From Pachyseris speciosa (lineage: Eukaryota > Cnidaria > Anthozoa > Scleractinia > Pachyseridae), in the NCBI GenBank assembly GCA_016490735.1, contig JAEMWC010000001.1:532001-596000 (forward strand): 64,000 nucleotides of DNA, given 5' to 3'. Positions 31,128 through 41,886 of this stretch are shown one piece after another (within the stretch, counting starts at the first letter, position 1; each line of letters opens with the position of its first letter). The notes below the pieces were generated by a model. It had not been told where the DNA came from and ran no database searches. It was given only the letters and a program-made list of their open reading frames with translations. Both the position numbers and the translations under genes were made by a program.

Positions 31128-34100
31128 CTAGATTTCATAATGTCCATACGCATAGCTTGTCACGCCATTATCATGAATATACCGCTTGTCGTCAAAGCAG
31201 CTGAGTGATACTTTATTTATCTCATAACTTCCAAGTTGATGGTTCTGACTTCTGATTGTTTTCATTCTATGATGCATCTGTTTATTATCAAATAGTGTCT
31301 CTTTATAATTTTCATGTTTGATGTTATTCTTAATAATATTCTTCCTAATACCTTTTGCTGTTTTTCCTCCTTTCTGATCATCTTTAATATAGCTATACAT
31401 CTTCGATCTCAGTCCTACGAATTCACATATTGGGACTCCAGCAGCCTCATCTTTCATCTTACCAATCACTTTCTTATTGGTCTTATCGGAGAATGGCGAG
31501 CTTTCAGGATAGTCACTGTTATCGAATTTATCTTTATCATTCCAGAAATTCCTATATACATCTTGGGTTTCAATTTCATAGGTCAGTGAGTCTGTGTCTG
31601 TGAATAGTAATTTGGCCTTGTCACCGTACTTTTGTTTAATGTAGTTGTAATGGAAATCGTACATCAGTGTCTTGCTAAGGTCTAGAATACACATCCCCAC
31701 GTATGCCGGCCGGTTGAAAGTAAGTGTTTCTTTTATCTTATGAACAGCTACTAGATTTTCATCGAAGATTTTACTGCTAACATAAGTGGGTTTACTAGCT
31801 AATTTCAATAGCTTCTTCCCATCAGTCACCAATCTGACGTCTACTCGCTTTCTGAGGTTTTCCATCGTTTTGCCAAATACACTGTTATTCATCAGCTTGA
31901 AAAAGTCTTTCTCAAAGGCATTTTTTGCGCTAGTTCTTTTCTGAGTGTTGAAGTCGATGTACTGTCTGAGCCACGCGGACTGATTGAATTCTAACACTCG
32001 ATGGATTTTAGTTATTTTCAAAACCGAGATCAGTATATAATTGGAGGTTCCTATAATGGAGCACGTATTTTTCTTTGTTGCTTAATGTTGGTATCAGTTT
32101 ATGTACCAGACCAGTTGATATTTTATATTTCTTTGCTATGTTTTTACAATAATCTGATAGCATGTCCCCTGTCACTTTAATCTTTTCCGGCCCAAGTGGA
32201 TAGTCATTATGTAGATCATGTAACTCTTGGGGGTATTTAAGGTCAACTTCAAGAATCAAACCTTTGTTGCTGTCTTCTTCATACTTAGCCAGGTCTAAAT
32301 TATTGATCTGTTTTTGTGTCATCCATCTGAATCCGCCTTTTGGTAAATATTGACTCATAGCCCAACCATACAAATTATTAGCATCAAGATACATGATGTA
32401 CTTCGAGGGCGCCTTCTCGTCATACTCTTTCATGTATTTATTATTTGCTTTACCGTAACGGTTGGCTATATAGCTGATTCCTCCACGCATACCCTTTTCA
32501 ATGAACTGGAACATATCAATATCAGTCATCAATTCTAGTTTAACGTCAGTCATTTTAAGCATGGCGTCCCATGATAGCCCTGGAGACGTGAAATAGTGGC
32601 ACGGGTCCAGTTTATAGTACTCAAGGCATGTTTTTCTGAAGTTTTCAAATACATCAGCCAGTAGGAGTACATCTGTTTTAAGGTACAGATCATGATAATC
32701 ACCCATGTTTTTCAAAGAGAATGCTTTCCAAACAGTCTGAGCATGCGTATAGTCTTCATCTGATATATGCGTATCACTCAGTATGCTATAAAACTCTTCT
32801 TTTGAGGGCAGCTTCTGATTGAATTGATCGAAACTGTCCATGTAGTCGTAAGGATAAACACCTTTCTGTGCCATCAGATTAAGATCCTTTCCCTTGAACT
32901 CTTGTGAGGTGTATTTTAAGGCTTCTTTTGGTAGATTGCCTACAAGTTTTTCCAAACTGGAGCTCATGAACTGGAAACTATCAATGAAGGTCAAGTGGTT
33001 GCCAAGCATGAAAGCCATATACTTCTCCATGTTATTTGGGATAGCATTGATGTTCATTTGACAGTCTTCACCTTTCTTGTTTTTGTAAGTGTGCTTCTTA
33101 ACAATGGCTCCAATCTCCTGCATAATAAAATGACTATCATAGCCTCTTAGATTGTGAAATATGACTGGTATCTTTATTTCTTCTGGGTTCACTCTGAGTT
33201 TCAGATTACAATCTTGGTGAGCAGAACCTCTGTATTTACCAGTAATGTGACAATGATCTCGGACTCTAATATCCTTTTCAGTATACTTCTTATCACAGAT
33301 GTGACACATTTCAGCTTTTTGGAATTCTTTTTCATCATCTTTAGTCATTTTCAATGGTTTGTTAAAATTTTTTTTCACAACATTCTTGCAATATTTGACC
33401 TCCTCCAGCATAGCTTCCATAAATTTGTACACAGCCTTTTCACCCCTGTATATTGCTGCTGGTTTGCTGTATTTATCATCATAACAACAAACCACTTTAT
33501 AGCCATAGCCACAGTCAGTATGCTTCTGATAAGCCTCTGTATATGATTTATCACTGTTGGGTTGGCAACCGTGTATTTTTTCAGTGATGGCCTCAAAATC
33601 AGCATAGATCACAAATGGTACCTGCTGTTGTTTATGAAAGTTGTTGAATTTCAGTATGTTGTTATCTTTGTTTGGCATTTTTATTGCCTGTGTGCCATTT
33701 ACTTGCATGCAGTTGCCCTTGTGATCATTCAGAACCCTTTCAGAGCTGAAACACTGTAAGCAATGCATACAAAAGTGTTTTCTTTCTTTGTGCTTTGTTT
33801 GATTGTACATGAACTTATTGAAATCTTTGATTAGCACATAATGCTTGTTTTCATTTTCAGTTATTAGAAGCAGATTCAAGCAGTCTGCATATTTCTCTTT
33901 TGATACATATATTGGATAAGGTTGTTTCTCCTCATAACTGAATACATTGATGTTGATCTCATTTTGTTTTTCAATCTTATTGTAATGTTTGGTAGTCACT
34001 GGAAATTCAATCCCTGTATAATCCAATTTTTCAATGTATTGCTTGTCTGATTTTTTAACCCTCTGTGGGTATTTCTCTTGTGGGTTCAGGTGTCTGATGT

Positions 34101-34935
34101 GGCACCATCGGAAGCATTCATTATCCTCATTTTTCAAGTTAATCAAACCCTTTGCACTGTTTCTGAGTTCATTCGGAAGTTTAATGTATGAGGAGCCCTT
34201 CATTGGCGCATATTTCACAACATTGAGGTAATGGCTGTCAACAGATTCAATTGTCCAACCTGAACCTTCAGATACCCAAACTGCAATCTTATTCATTATT
34301 TGGTCTTTTGACAACTGTAGTGATTCAGTTACTTCCAGATTATTCACAATTGTTTGAGCTGCACTGTTGAAATATGCTGTTTTAAACTCTAATTGTCAAT
34401 CAGTCATTTTTACAAATGTTACCTTTAGCGTTTCAACGAATTTCAGTCCTTTCATTTCATTCAACGATTTTATAATATTATATGCAACAGCCTTTCTTGT
34501 GTTTTGCAGTTGCGCAAGCGGGTCTTTGTTATTTTTTATACTGATTTCAAAAGACTCAGTGAAACCCTTCAGAGCTTTCTCTGTTTGTACAATCTTAGTC
34601 CTTGGTGTAGGCGTTGGTTTCTGAATCACCTGTTTGGTTCTGGGCGCGGGCATAGGTTTCTTTTTCAATTGTTCTATTTCATCCAGCCACTCTGCAGGTG
34701 GAGCTGGTAATCTTTTTCTCTCAAAATAATCAACTAATTCTTTCACAGTTGGTCTTTTCGTCCTTGGGGCGGGAATTGGTCTTGTTCTTGGTTTAGGCAC
34801 AGGTTTTGTGTCATCAACTATAATAACTTTAGGCTTTTTCTGCTGCTTCAACAACAACTCGATTAGCTTAGATTTGCTCAATTTTTTAAGACTTTTCTTG
34901 TCCATATTACTAATAGTTTCGATAATTTTTTCCAT
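31128..34935 (-). pseudogene. Protein-primed family B DNA polymerase, nonsense and frameshift (E2)
   Basis: Same architecture as E1: Pro-rich PAPRTK N-terminus, CMHCLQC finger, ExoI YADFEAI, EndoVII-like CHICDKKY..DHCH, ExoII HNLRGYDSH, motif A YLDANNLYGW, motif B NSVFGKTM and motif C LFTDTDSL. An in-frame TGA lies near 34396, after 179 codons. One extra T in a short T run near 32020 shifts the last ~295 codons. Everything else is unbroken over about 1,260 codons, so loss is recent or partly due to sequence error. Confidence 0.93.
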
Positions 34936-35039
34936 TTATAATATATCTATAGTTATTATTTCTTTAAAACATTTCCGTCTGCGTTTAAATATGGTTGAGA
35001 ATTCAATTGATCCAATTACTGGATCCTTTTGAATTGTAA

Positions 35040-35237
35040 TTATTGAAGAATATTTTTTTGATGTTTTTTTGTTTTAATATGACAAGATTTCCCTGCCATT
35101 GTGTAGTTACGTCCTGTCTTACATATGTTACAGAACCATTCTTTATTTAGCATATAGGTAGTCTTGTGTTTTTTTCTTTCCTCATCACTGAGAACTCTAG
35201 GCCTTCCCCGACCTCTCTTAACATTTTGATTCTCCAT
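35040..35237 (-). CDS. AT-hook/zinc finger protein, shortened (E2)
   Basis: 65 residues. AT-hook RGRGRPR and finger CNICKTGRN...HIKTKKH are retained. Relative to E1 it lacks the ~70-residue charged tail because about 230 bases are missing behind the finger. Confidence 0.65.
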   Translation of the reverse strand: MENQNVKRGRGRPRVLSDEERKKHKTTYMLNKEWFCNICKTGRNYTMAGKSCHIKTKKHQKNILQ

Positions 35238-35255
35238 AATATATAGTTATATAAA

Positions 35256-36178
35256 TTATTTTTTTAAATATCTTTCTCTTCTTGATAAGTATAATTTGCT
35301 CTCTTCCATGTGTTTAGTTATTTCATGAATCAAGTCTTCGAAACTATTGCTCATGATGTATTTGCAGTTGTTTTTCTCATACATTAGCTTCATATCAGAC
35401 TGTTTGTCTGACACTTTATACACACCTGTTGGGCTTTTGAATTCAAGACAAAGAGCGCTGTGTTTTCTTGTGGGATTCATTAGCATTAAATCACATTGTC
35501 CAGCCATATATCCTTTCTTATAACTTCTGATTCTCATGTTTGGGCTTATTTGATTTTCACCTAATCCCGCCACCAATAATGCACCTTCATATTTCTTTCT
35601 GATGAATGACACAATCTTGTAGTGCAGATCATCTTCACTTTCAATCATCAGCATGTTATTATTTCTGTCATTGAACTGCTTGTAATATCCTAGTTTTCTG
35701 ATTGATGGTGATACTTTTGATGTAACCCAATGTTTGAATTTTAAAGCTTCCTGTTTTTTAGAGGACAGTGTTAGTGAATAAAATCCTGATTCATTTATAA
35801 AAAACATTTGAAAGTTTTTTCAATGGTCTCAGCACGAGGTAACGTTTTGTTACATCGTGAATCAGTGGCCTCAGCACGAGGGACCGTTTTGTTACATCGT
35901 GAATCAGTGGCCTCAGCACGAGGGACCGTTTTGTTACATCGTGAATCAGTGGCCTCAGCACGAGGTAACGTTTTGTTACATCGTGAATTTATGCTGATTT
36001 TGTGGTCTCTTAAGATTCTATCATCAGATAAAACATGATCCTTGATTGCTTTTTGTGGATTTTTATAGTCAAGAATAGAAGCTATGTCTCTACCTCTGAA
36101 CCAAACGTTATTTTTATCATCAACATAACAGTCTATTGACACATCTAATTCTTTGTTATCGTAGGAATATTTTTGCAT
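35256..36178 (-). pseudogene. BRO-N / VRR-NUC-like fusion, T-run frameshift (E2)
   Basis: 36178-35795 encodes BRO-N first half plus a linker of four 14-residue repeats. 35807-35256 encodes BRO-N second half and the VRR-NUC-like nuclease (GLGENQ, GQCDLMLM, LEFKSPTG). The two frames meet at a T6 run (minus strand, about 35804-35809). BRO proteins bind DNA in baculoviruses and giant viruses; the nuclease fold would make this a DNA-processing factor (inference). Confidence 0.8.
35825..35992 (-). repeat. 42-bp tandem repeats in BRO linker (E2)
   Basis: Four in-frame 42-bp units encoding SRCNKT(V/L)PRAEATD-type repeats. E1 has two (about 13926-14009). Copy number changes linker length by multiples of 14 residues. 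Confidence 0.9.
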
Positions 36179-36339
36179 TTGTATATTATATTATATTAAT
36201 TTATTTTTTAATTCATTTTCGACCTGTGTTTAAATATAGTCAGGAATAATAATATTCTTGGCTACTTATAATAGCAAATAACAGATATACTGTAGGTCTC
36301 CTTCACATATATGTTAGATAATTTTCTCTTAAAACAATT

Positions 36340-37299
36340 TCATATGTCTTTTAAATCCTTGAACGGTATCCAACTGTTGAAGTCATCACTATATCCCTTC
36401 CACTTCACCAAAGCTTGTTTCTTCTTGTAATCTCTGCGAATGACTTTATCAATACGGAATACATCCTGTCTGGCTTTCAATAATTCAGCTTCATAAAAAC
36501 TCCCTTCAATATCTTCTCCTCTAAGATCTTTCAGTTTGTAAGTGATTGGATTAGTGTATTGGATTTTATCAACTGTAAACACTTCTTCAGTCCAATTTGG
36601 TGTATAGCCCTTGTCGAACACATTCCGTTTATACTTAGATATTCGGACCTTGTCACCTATTTTGAATTTCGGTTTCTGTTTTAATGTTTTCATATCACCA
36701 TACAAATTGAAGTAAACAGTTCCTTCATTCCTCTTATCAGATGCTTCAACGGGTGTCATCTTCGTGCTTGAATGTTTGGTATTATTATACTGTTTCACTA
36801 ATTTTGGTAACATGTCTAAATACTGTGTATTACCTTGAACAGTGAACTGCTTCCACATTTTGGATTTAATTGTCCTATTCCATCTTTCAACTACTGATGA
36901 CTTCTCTTCATTCTCAGTTGAGTACATCTGTACACTATGTTTCTCTAGCAAGTCCTTCAAGTGTTTGTTGTAAAACTCTTTTCCCTTGTCGACCCATAAA
37001 TACTGTGGTTTTCTGCCTTCCTTAAATATTGATTTGAATGCTTCAGTGACAGATTCACCTTTCTTATCCTTCAATGGGACAATCCAACCATATTTGCTGA
37101 AGACATCAATGACCATAAGAAGATATCGATAACCTTTATTCCATTTACTGAACTGTTGCATTTCAACTAGATCACTTGCCCATATTTCATCAATTTTATT
37201 CACAATCACACGCCGCCGAGTGAAATTTCGTTTTATGGGTGCATGTAATTCATCAGCTAGTTTTTCTTGCCAGTTTTCTTCACTCGACGGCTTTTTCCG
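36340..37299 (-). CDS. DDE integrase with chromodomain, -1 frame of PLA2 (E2)
   Basis: 319 codons from the frameshift point to the stop at 36340, unbroken. Catalytic D, D and E lie in ASDLVEMQ, WVDKGKEFY and VVERWNRT. A C-terminal SH3-like region and a chromodomain (FRIDKVIRRDY, WKGYSDDFNSW) follow. No N-terminal HHCC zinc domain and no ATG are visible upstream of the core; the frame opens within PLA2. It inserts element ends with 6-bp duplication; the chromodomain probably directs it to marked chromatin. Confidence 0.9.
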   Translation of the reverse strand, partial: RKKPSSEENWQEKLADELHAPIKRNFTRRRVIVNKIDEIWASDLVEMQQFSKWNKGYRYLLMVIDVFSKYGWIVPLKDKKGESVTEAFKSIFKEGRKPQYLWVDKGKEFYNKHLKDLLEKHSVQMYSTENEEKSSVVERWNRTIKSKMWKQFTVQGNTQYLDMLPKLVKQYNNTKHSSTKMTPVEASDKRNEGTVYFNLYGDMKTLKQKPKFKIGDKVRISKYKRNVFDKGYTPNWTEEVFTVDKIQYTNPITYKLKDLRGEDIEGSFYEAELLKARQDVFRIDKVIRRDYKKKQALVKWKGYSDDFNSWIPFKDLKDI

Positions 37300-37305
37300 T
37301 TTTTT
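37212..37305 (-). promoter_or_regulatory. Candidate -1 ribosomal frameshift signal PLA2/integrase (E2)
   Basis: Slippery A AAA AAC at 37305-37299, 7-nt spacer 37298-37292, 5' arm 37291-37278 and 3' arm 37225-37212. The two base differences from E1 in the 3' arm are synonymous in integrase and swap A-U for G-U and G-U for G-C, keeping all 14 pairs. Confidence 0.75.
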
Positions 37306-37895
37306 GAAACACCAAGACCTAATTTCTGTTTTTTGTCAATTAAGAATCTGGCTGTTTGACCCCATTTTGGCATCTCACCATATGGTATTAGATCAAGTGA
37401 CTCGACCATTGTTTTGTCACAATCACCTTTATTTTTTCCCATATCATAACATATATCGTGATATGCTGCTATTTCATCTACCTTGTTGTAAGGTTGGACA
37501 TACCATTTTGTGACCTCACCTGTGTTTTTATCATACTCTAACTGTTTATCGAGGGGATTATAAGGTCCCATGTATTTATGCTTTCCGGGTGTCCATCCAC
37601 TTTTCGGTTTAGGAAGCTTGCCAATAACCTTATGAATGTCAATAGCACCGCCATAATCTAATCCTTTGATATCTGTTTTGTAACGAATATTTGGTCTCAC
37701 TTTTGTTGAGAGTTGTTTTAAAGCTTCTGACCCAACCTTTGTGATTGCAGGCTTTGCGAGGGAAAGTCCTTTGTCAATTAATTTCTTTTGCAGCTTTGGA
37801 TTTCTCATTGCTTCTGATGCATAATATCTTCCCATTTCTACACCTTTCTTCGCTAAATAAGGGACTCCATGTTCCAAAAATCCTGTTAGTGCCAT
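37257..37895 (-). CDS. Parvovirus VP1u-type phospholipase A2 virion protein (E2)
   Basis: 212 residues, ATG at 37895. Same N-terminal HGVPYLAKKGVE region, YMGPYNPL calcium loop and YHDICYDMG active site as E1. The slippery site follows codon 199 exactly as in E1. It lies between the DUF5679-like peptide and integrase. Confidence 0.88.
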   Translation of the reverse strand: MALTGFLEHGVPYLAKKGVEMGRYYASEAMRNPKLQKKLIDKGLSLAKPAITKVGSEALKQLSTKVRPNIRYKTDIKGLDYGGAIDIHKVIGKLPKPKSGWTPGKHKYMGPYNPLDKQLEYDKNTGEVTKWYVQPYNKVDEIAAYHDICYDMGKNKGDCDKTMVESLDLIPYGEMPKWGQTARFLIDKKQKLGLGVSKNGKSRRVKKTGKKN

Positions 37896-37939
37896 ATCTG
37901 CGGCCGAATCTAGTATGCCCGCCCCTTCAGACGGGCTAA

Positions 37940-38098
37940 TTAGTTTCCCCGATTTCTGACAAATTTAGTCTTTGTTATTCCACACTCAGCACAAGTACAT
38001 TTCATCACAGTTCGACCATTTTTAGTCTTCTGATATCTTTCACTTCCTGGTACACATTCAGTGACTTTCTTCTGTTTAACACAATATGATTTCACCAT
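37940..38098 (-). CDS. DUF5679-like small zinc-binding protein (E2)
   Basis: 52 residues, ATG at 38098 after an ATATCTAACTTATATGTATA leader containing the TCTAA motif. Cys at MVKSYCVK, TECV, KCTCAECG; ends FVRNRGN. A related remnant is in E3 (59468-59608), so the order protease-DUF5679-PLA2 is conserved in three elements. Confidence 0.72.
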   Translation of the reverse strand: MVKSYCVKQKKVTECVPGSERYQKTKNGRTVMKCTCAECGITKTKFVRNRGN

Positions 38099-38110
38099 TA
38101 TACATATAAG

Positions 38111-38645
38111 TTAGATATTCTTGAAATAATTCATGATGAACATGTGATTAACACTTGTGTCTGTGGGATCAAAATCAGCATTATGTATTGTGTTCAGAAT
38201 CGATCTGCCTTTTTGTCTCTCGAGAAGATAGTATAAACACCAATATCTTCATAATACTGATTCCCTTGCTTGTATCTCATCACCAGAGTATTCAAGTTGT
38301 TTACCGCTTGCAGCCATATACATTTGAACTTCTGTTGGCATCATTAAACCGAAAGAGTCGAAGTATTCACAGTATTTATCATTTTTGAAATTCCTATAAC
38401 AAACCCAATGAGTACCAGGTCCAATTTTGGAATCAAGATTGACTATCCCATATTCATTCTTTTTTATTTGTCTCGGCATATTGTCTCTTGAAAATACTCC
38501 TCTAAAATGTTTTATTCCAAGTTGTTTCACCCAATTGATTAAATCAAAGTTGGATAAGGGTTTATTTACAAAATGGTTCCTAGTATGGGGATTGAATTGA
38601 ATGGACTGTTTTTGCCCAGTAGAAGTCCTTTTCCTTTGGTTTTTC
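38111..38645 (-). pseudogene. Adenain-type protease, stop at catalytic Cys (E2)
   Basis: Lies in the -1 frame of protein X, entered at the A13 run (38658-38646). It has GTHWVCY (His) and EYFDSFG (Asp), but the catalytic Cys codon is TGA (38249-38251) and the invariant Gly behind it is Arg. The reading frame then continues to the stop at 38111. So the enzyme is dead even if expressed, and E2 could mature virions only with protease supplied elsewhere. Confidence 0.85.
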
Positions 38646-39426
38646 TTTTTTTTTTTTTCATTCCCATGCCTATTGGGTTATCCCATGTACCAAAAACAGG
38701 AGGGGATTGCCATGGAATCATAGCATGTTTCCCACCACTTTTATTTTTTGCAATGGAATCTGGAACATGAACTGGTAATGACCGTCTTGGACGGCTGCTT
38801 TCAACATGCAATCCTTTTCCAGTTAATTTTCTAATTGCTTCTATGGCCAAAGGAATTCCAATACTGGCGAGTATTGTTCCAATACCCTTTCCAGTCTGCG
38901 CTTTTGTTGGTTTGATAACAACGTCTCCACCATACTGCATTTTTTGAATAATATCTGCCATCTGTCTCGTATTCAATAAATTTCCTACATTCAATAATTG
39001 GGATAAATTGGCATTAGGAATAAGAAATCCTCCACTTTGTTTCTTCCCAAATAGTTTATCAACACCGAGAGTTGCTAATGAAGAAAGAGCACCTGTAGCC
39101 AATGCTGGAGCCGCTTTAGCTACTGCTTTACCTGCATAAGGCAATAGTCTTGTTCCAAGTGAAAAAAGACTGGACCAAAGAGAACCTCCTTCTACAACTG
39201 CTTTTCTGATTTGATTTTTTGATATCTTGATGTCTGAACCTTTTCCTGATCTACTTGATTTAATCAGTTTGTTGATTTGTCTCTTAGTCAACATTAGTTG
39301 ATCATTTCCAGACAATTCACTATGCGTCAACCTTATTGTTACAGGTGAATTTGTTGCATAAGCTTTTGCTAGCTTTTGTTTCTGACCTTTTGATAGTCTC
39401 ACACCATGTGGATGATAAGTAGTCAT
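38566..39426 (-). CDS. Core protein X, short form (E2)
   Basis: 286 residues from the ATG at 39426. The basic N-terminus, Gly/Ala-rich amphipathic segments and poly-Lys region are as in E1. With 13 A it ends 30 codons after the run (GLLLGKNSPFNSIPILGTIL), which looks like a natural C-terminus. A -1 slip at the A run (38658-38646) joins X to the protease frame. The role may resemble adenovirus pVI/pX-type core or membrane-active proteins; this is inference. Confidence 0.75.
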   Translation of the reverse strand: MTTYHPHGVRLSKGQKQKLAKAYATNSPVTIRLTHSELSGNDQLMLTKRQINKLIKSSRSGKGSDIKISKNQIRKAVVEGGSLWSSLFSLGTRLLPYAGKAVAKAAPALATGALSSLATLGVDKLFGKKQSGGFLIPNANLSQLLNVGNLLNTRQMADIIQKMQYGGDVVIKPTKAQTGKGIGTILASIGIPLAIEAIRKLTGKGLHVESSRPRRSLPVHVPDSIAKNKSGGKHAMIPWQSPPVFGTWDNPIGMGMKKKKRKTKGKGLLLGKNSPFNSIPILGTIL

Positions 39427-39532
39427 ATAATATATGTTTATACTAAATTGTATTTAATACAAACAATCAATTAATTTAATTATTTAATTTATTTAATTTA
39501 TTTAATTATTTATTTAATTAATTTAATTTAAT

Positions 39533-40816
39533 TTACATTGATCTCAGAATTAATTTTCCATCAGTCTTTCTCATCTCAATATCCTGCTCATAGAGGACCA
39601 GTGCATACACACTGTAATCATCATTTGTTGCAGCACTCAAAGTGTATTTGAAAGTCAGTTTTGTCATTCCATCTTTGATATCCTGTTTCTGTTTCGTCAA
39701 ATCAAAATAAATGAAAGGGAATATTGTACCGAAGTTGCCCCTGTTAAGAAGGGTACTTTCACTGAAATCATTTACAGCTTGAACATATTTCAAAACATCT
39801 CTGAATACTCTTGTTGGTTCAGTTGAGGGTTTATAATGAACATCTGGATAATCATTACCATTGCCAACTTCAAGATAACAATCAGTCAAAGTTTGGTTAT
39901 TTACAACTGAAAATGTGTTGTACAAGAATTTATTGGCTGTCTGAGATGCATCACTTGCATCATTGATGATGAATACAAAAACATGCCTGGGTTTGTTTAT
40001 TCCTGTGGAAATACGGAAATTGGCAGTCTGTTGTCTTGTTGAATTGCCTCTCTCAACCATTTCTCTCATGTAAGTCCACTTTCTGTTGTCAAGATACTTG
40101 CTCATGTATAAGGACTTTCCCGCAGAATTGAAAATAATACGAGGAACAATTAGCTGGAATTTAGTTAGTACCACACGACATTCATCAGTAGCTTGCCAAA
40201 TCATATTGTCATCACTCTCAAGTGTCAGATTCACCTCTACTTTTGAGTTCGGCATGAGTTCATCCCAAAAGCTCTTGAAAAAACCGTATCTGTTCAATGC
40301 TATCTCTGCATTTATTTCACCACCATCATTAAGCAAAGCTTTACGATCTGAGAATCCTTTGTTATAAGCAGCTTGTGCTACTCTGTTTTCAGCGCCTCTA
40401 CTGGTGTCAAGATAGAAGAACTCATTGGTTCCCTGACTTACAGCATAACCCTGTGAATACTCAAGCAATGACTTAATATTTGTGGCTTGGTTTGCATCAC
40501 GGCATTCATAAACATCAATACCATTCATTTTTACATTAATGGTGTTAATAAGAGCGTGAACTGAATTAACAATACCATTTCGATCTGCAGCAGCAATGTT
40601 AGCTCCATCTGCAAGCTTATTTTCTTTGAAAATAACATTAAAACGGGCATTATACCAGTCAAATGGTGTAGTCTCTCCACTGTTATCAACAACGAAACGG
40701 TAACCTGTTTTCCTCTGATGATCATTGTTTGCTACTACAGTAATAAGTGCTGTCTCTAGTTCGAATACTACATCTTCATATCTTTCGATATATTTTGAGT
40801 CACGATAGTTTGACAT
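39533..40816 (-). CDS. Major capsid protein, double jelly-roll (E2)
   Basis: 427 residues, open, ATG at 40816 behind TCTAACACAATAATAT. About ten residues differ from E1. Intact in both copies, it is the best-preserved gene of the family in this window. Confidence 0.93.
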   Translation of the reverse strand: MSNYRDSKYIERYEDVVFELETALITVVANNDHQRKTGYRFVVDNSGETTPFDWYNARFNVIFKENKLADGANIAAADRNGIVNSVHALINTINVKMNGIDVYECRDANQATNIKSLLEYSQGYAVSQGTNEFFYLDTSRGAENRVAQAAYNKGFSDRKALLNDGGEINAEIALNRYGFFKSFWDELMPNSKVEVNLTLESDDNMIWQATDECRVVLTKFQLIVPRIIFNSAGKSLYMSKYLDNRKWTYMREMVERGNSTRQQTANFRISTGINKPRHVFVFIINDASDASQTANKFLYNTFSVVNNQTLTDCYLEVGNGNDYPDVHYKPSTEPTRVFRDVLKYVQAVNDFSESTLLNRGNFGTIFPFIYFDLTKQKQDIKDGMTKLTFKYTLSAATNDDYSVYALVLYEQDIEMRKTDGKLILRSM

Positions 40817-40838
40817 ATATTATTGTGTTAGATAAAAG

Positions 40839-41081
40839 TTATTTGATTTTACGAGGTCTGCCTCTCTTTCTTTTGATTAAACCACCAGTCTGGCTCACAC
40901 TCTCAGTTCCACTCTTGTTTCCACTTTTTCTCTTTTTCAAAAGTTCTATGATTTTGTCACCAGCTTTTTTGCCAGCATGTTCACCAATTGTTGTGGCTGC
41001 TTTTTTTCCAGCTGTTTTGATCATATCAGTCACAATACCTTCACCATGTTGTTCATATTTTTTAAACTCAAACCGTTTCAT
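40839..41081 (-). CDS. Basic AT-hook core peptide (E2)
   Basis: 80 residues, ATG at 41081. An amphipathic first half (TDMIKTAGKKAATTIGEHAG) precedes a Lys/Arg-rich end with AT-hook KRGRPRK. Located between the two capsid genes; a likely genome-condensing virion peptide. Confidence 0.75.
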   Translation of the reverse strand: MKRFEFKKYEQHGEGIVTDMIKTAGKKAATTIGEHAGKKAGDKIIELLKKRKSGNKSGTESVSQTGGLIKRKRGRPRKIK

Positions 41082-41094
41082 ATACTATTAGGTT

Positions 41095-41880
41095 TTATAA
41101 TTCCACACCTCTCAAGAATAACTCAATATACCAATCTATCCCATTTAAATCGACTGGAGCTCTAGAAGAGTCTGTGACATAAAAGCGTATTGAGCTGATT
41201 GTATGTGTTGAGACAGGATTCCATGAAAGAAAACGAGGTTTGTAAGTGAAAGGTAAACTTCTAACGAGATCTGTGACTGGAATAACTGCGATTGTATTTG
41301 TGCTATTTCCATCAACAATGCTATCTATCACCATATCACAATTGATATAAATTTCATCTACTCCTCTTGTAATATCAGGTAGATTTGTTCCATATTCTGT
41401 GGCTGAAACTAATTTTGAATCGAAACCGATAAGTTTTCTGAAATCAAGATTTCTCAGATCCACTCGATAGTTTTCATCAAGTTCAATCAAAATGCGATAT
41501 GTTGACAAAACGAAATACATGTTAATACCATACTTGAATTTTGATTTGTCTGTTTCAGATGGATTCAGTACATGGTTATTTTTTCTCATATACTCATGAA
41601 TGTAACTATTGATATCGTCGTATGAATACATCCCGTCAACGAATGTTATTGTTTCCCAGTTTACACCTTTGTCATAGCTGTATTTCATTTGATTATTTTC
41701 AAAAATATCTCTGATATTGTACCAACTGTATGTCATATTGATAACATTCACAGCCATTTCATATTTCAAATCATTCGTTAATTTAAGAGGTGTATTGAAT
41801 CTTTTTTCAAAATCATGACTCTTACTAACACCAATTTTGTCTCTGTTTTTACTGTTGAATCGTAATGAAATTTCTGTCAT
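41095..41880 (-). CDS. Minor capsid (penton, single jelly-roll) (E2)
   Basis: 261 residues, ATG at 41880, uninterrupted. Sequence and position agree with the Polinton minor capsid that forms the vertices; predicted mostly beta. TCTAA lies just before the start. Starts 6 bases behind the coiled-coil stop. Confidence 0.88.
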   Translation of the reverse strand: MTEISLRFNSKNRDKIGVSKSHDFEKRFNTPLKLTNDLKYEMAVNVINMTYSWYNIRDIFENNQMKYSYDKGVNWETITFVDGMYSYDDINSYIHEYMRKNNHVLNPSETDKSKFKYGINMYFVLSTYRILIELDENYRVDLRNLDFRKLIGFDSKLVSATEYGTNLPDITRGVDEIYINCDMVIDSIVDGNSTNTIAVIPVTDLVRSLPFTYKPRFLSWNPVSTHTISSIRFYVTDSSRAPVDLNGIDWYIELFLRGVEL

Positions 41881-41886
41881 ATACTT

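Noticed and set aside
38249..38251. Selenocysteine at the protease active site
   Set aside because: The adjacent invariant Gly is mutated and no SECIS element was recognised; inactivation is simpler.
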